Shown piece by piece: positions 5,240-5,784 of a DNA stretch of 5,784 nt (the stretch's first letter is position 1; every line of letters begins with the position of its first letter). The notes under the pieces were generated by a model, which was not told the DNA's origin, made no database searches, and worked only from the letters and a program-made list of their open reading frames with translations. The position numbers and the translations under genes are program-made. The stretch comes from Bacillota bacterium (GTDB lineage Bacteria > Bacillota > Sulfobacillia > RBS10-35 > JAJYVN01). The stretch is from NCBI GenBank assembly GCA_021827805.1, contig JAKAUG010000352.1, positions 1 through 5,784 on the forward strand, written 5' to 3'.

Positions 5240-5784
5240 CCCTTTGGGAGGATTGTCAACGTTTCCGGCTTGTGCGCCGCGGCGCAAGCGGCCACACCTC
5301 GTGGTGCGGCCCGGCCTCCAGGGCCGTCGCGGGCCCGCACGAGCACGGCGGCAGGCCGCGAGCGCGCCTCGCGGCGGACGAAGCCAGGTTCCAGCGACGC
5401 GCCGGGCAACGGGCCCACCGCGACCACCGTGGTGGACGTCACAGCGCGCCAGGGGCCCACGCCGCGGTTGCGGCGCATCTCCCCCGTGTCCGGCTCGGCC
5501 TCCGGCTCTGGGGCGGTCGTCACGCGCCGTATCTGCCGCTCGGCTCCCTGGGCGTCGGCGCGGGCCACGGCGCCCCACCGCCGGAGGGCCTCGCCCCGCC
5601 GCACCTGGGCCCAACCGCCGCCGGCCGGGATTCCCTCCGCATGCGCGAACGCGTGGCGGCCATCCCCTTCCGAATGACCAGTGGCGCGGCCGGTTGCTGG
5701 TCCCGCGTGGGTGCCCGGGGGCTTGCCACGAGCGGCGCTGGCCGCCTCCCCATGGTCCGCGCCACTCGCCCGTGTGAGGGCGGC
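5236..5784 (-). CDS. Hypothetical protein, C-terminal part (5' end beyond right edge)
   Basis: On the minus strand this frame is open from the window edge to TGA at 5236: 182 codons with no stop. I do not recognise the family. The first 70 residues or so are rich in Gly, Ala and His and look flexible. From about residue 58, after WAQVRRGEALRRWG, it has more protein-like composition, including TSTTVVAVGPLPGASLEPGF. It ends in KPETLTILPKG. There is one Cys and no membrane segment. Support for coding is the strong G/C bias of third codon positions through the middle and 3' half, compared with a more mixed second position; competing frames here give Arg/Pro-rich sequence. The only evident internal start is GTG 5604. 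It lies 94 bases upstream of the GltD-like gene in the same direction, so the two may be cotranscribed. It could still be chance open sequence in GC-rich DNA. Confidence 0.45.
   Translation of the reverse strand, partial: AALTRASGADHGEAASAARGKPPGTHAGPATGRATGHSEGDGRHAFAHAEGIPAGGGWAQVRRGEALRRWGAVARADAQGAERQIRRVTTAPEPEAEPDTGEMRRNRGVGPWRAVTSTTVVAVGPLPGASLEPGFVRREARSRPAAVLVRARDGPGGRAAPRGVAACAAAHKPETLTILPKG

Noticed and set aside
5270..5677. Plus-strand frame of 135 codons near the right edge
   Set aside because: Its composition (Ala, Arg, Pro, Ser, Thr) looks like an antisense shadow, and the minus-strand frame at 5236-5784 has the better third-position GC pattern.
3591..5777. Long plus-strand open frame (about 728 codons) opposite the GltD-like gene
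   Set aside because: It is antisense to a gene with unmistakable cluster and nucleotide-binding motifs, and its product is rich in Arg, Pro, Gly and His without domains. Long antisense frames are expected in DNA with GC-biased third positions.

Overview
The window is very GC-rich bacterial DNA carrying two convergent gene groups. On the + strand is the 3' end of a group 4 (membrane-bound, energy-converting) [NiFe]-hydrogenase or hydrogenase-like operon. It holds a proton-pumping-type membrane subunit (HyfF/NuoN-L family, 5' end outside the window), a fused 30-kDa/49-kDa large subunit (HyfG/HycE type) and a short NuoB-like small subunit (HyfI/HycG/EchC type). On the - strand is a GltD/NfnB-type FAD and [4Fe-4S] NAD(P)H oxidoreductase. 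Upstream of it lies the C-terminal part of an unrecognised open frame that runs off the right edge. No RNA gene, mobile element or CRISPR array is visible. I cannot name the organism: high GC and strong G/C codon third positions fit a high-GC pseudomonadote or a high-GC Firmicutes-like thermophile or chemolithotroph.

Layout: 1-1283 hyfF-like; 1283-2821 hyfG-like, coupled through a TGATG overlap; 2822-2963 an intercistronic gap rich in inverted repeats, where Hyf and Hyc operons normally carry the NuoI-like ferredoxin gene (hyfH/hycF); 2964-3380 hyfI-like; 3381-3497 a convergent intergenic region with an 11-bp perfect inverted repeat; 3498-5141 (-) the GltD-like oxidoreductase; 5142-5235 its leader, with a strong Shine-Dalgarno and a 10-bp bulged hairpin; 5236-5784 (-) a hypothetical open frame.

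How the genes work together: large and small subunits would form the peripheral catalytic arm, docking on membrane subunits of which the HyfF-like protein is one, so that redox chemistry is coupled to ion translocation. The catalytic subunit is atypical. All four Ni-ligand-type cysteines are present, but the residues around them are changed (CGIC to CATC, the following His to Gln, and DPC to ELC). The chain ends exactly at the Arg after which HycE is normally proteolysed, so no maturation peptide exists. With no ferredoxin gene between the two catalytic subunits, this points to a divergent, possibly untested branch of group 4 hydrogenases or hydrogenase-related (Ehr-like) complexes. The GltD-like enzyme has no GltB partner in view and is transcribed towards the hydrogenase operon, so a functional link is only a possibility.
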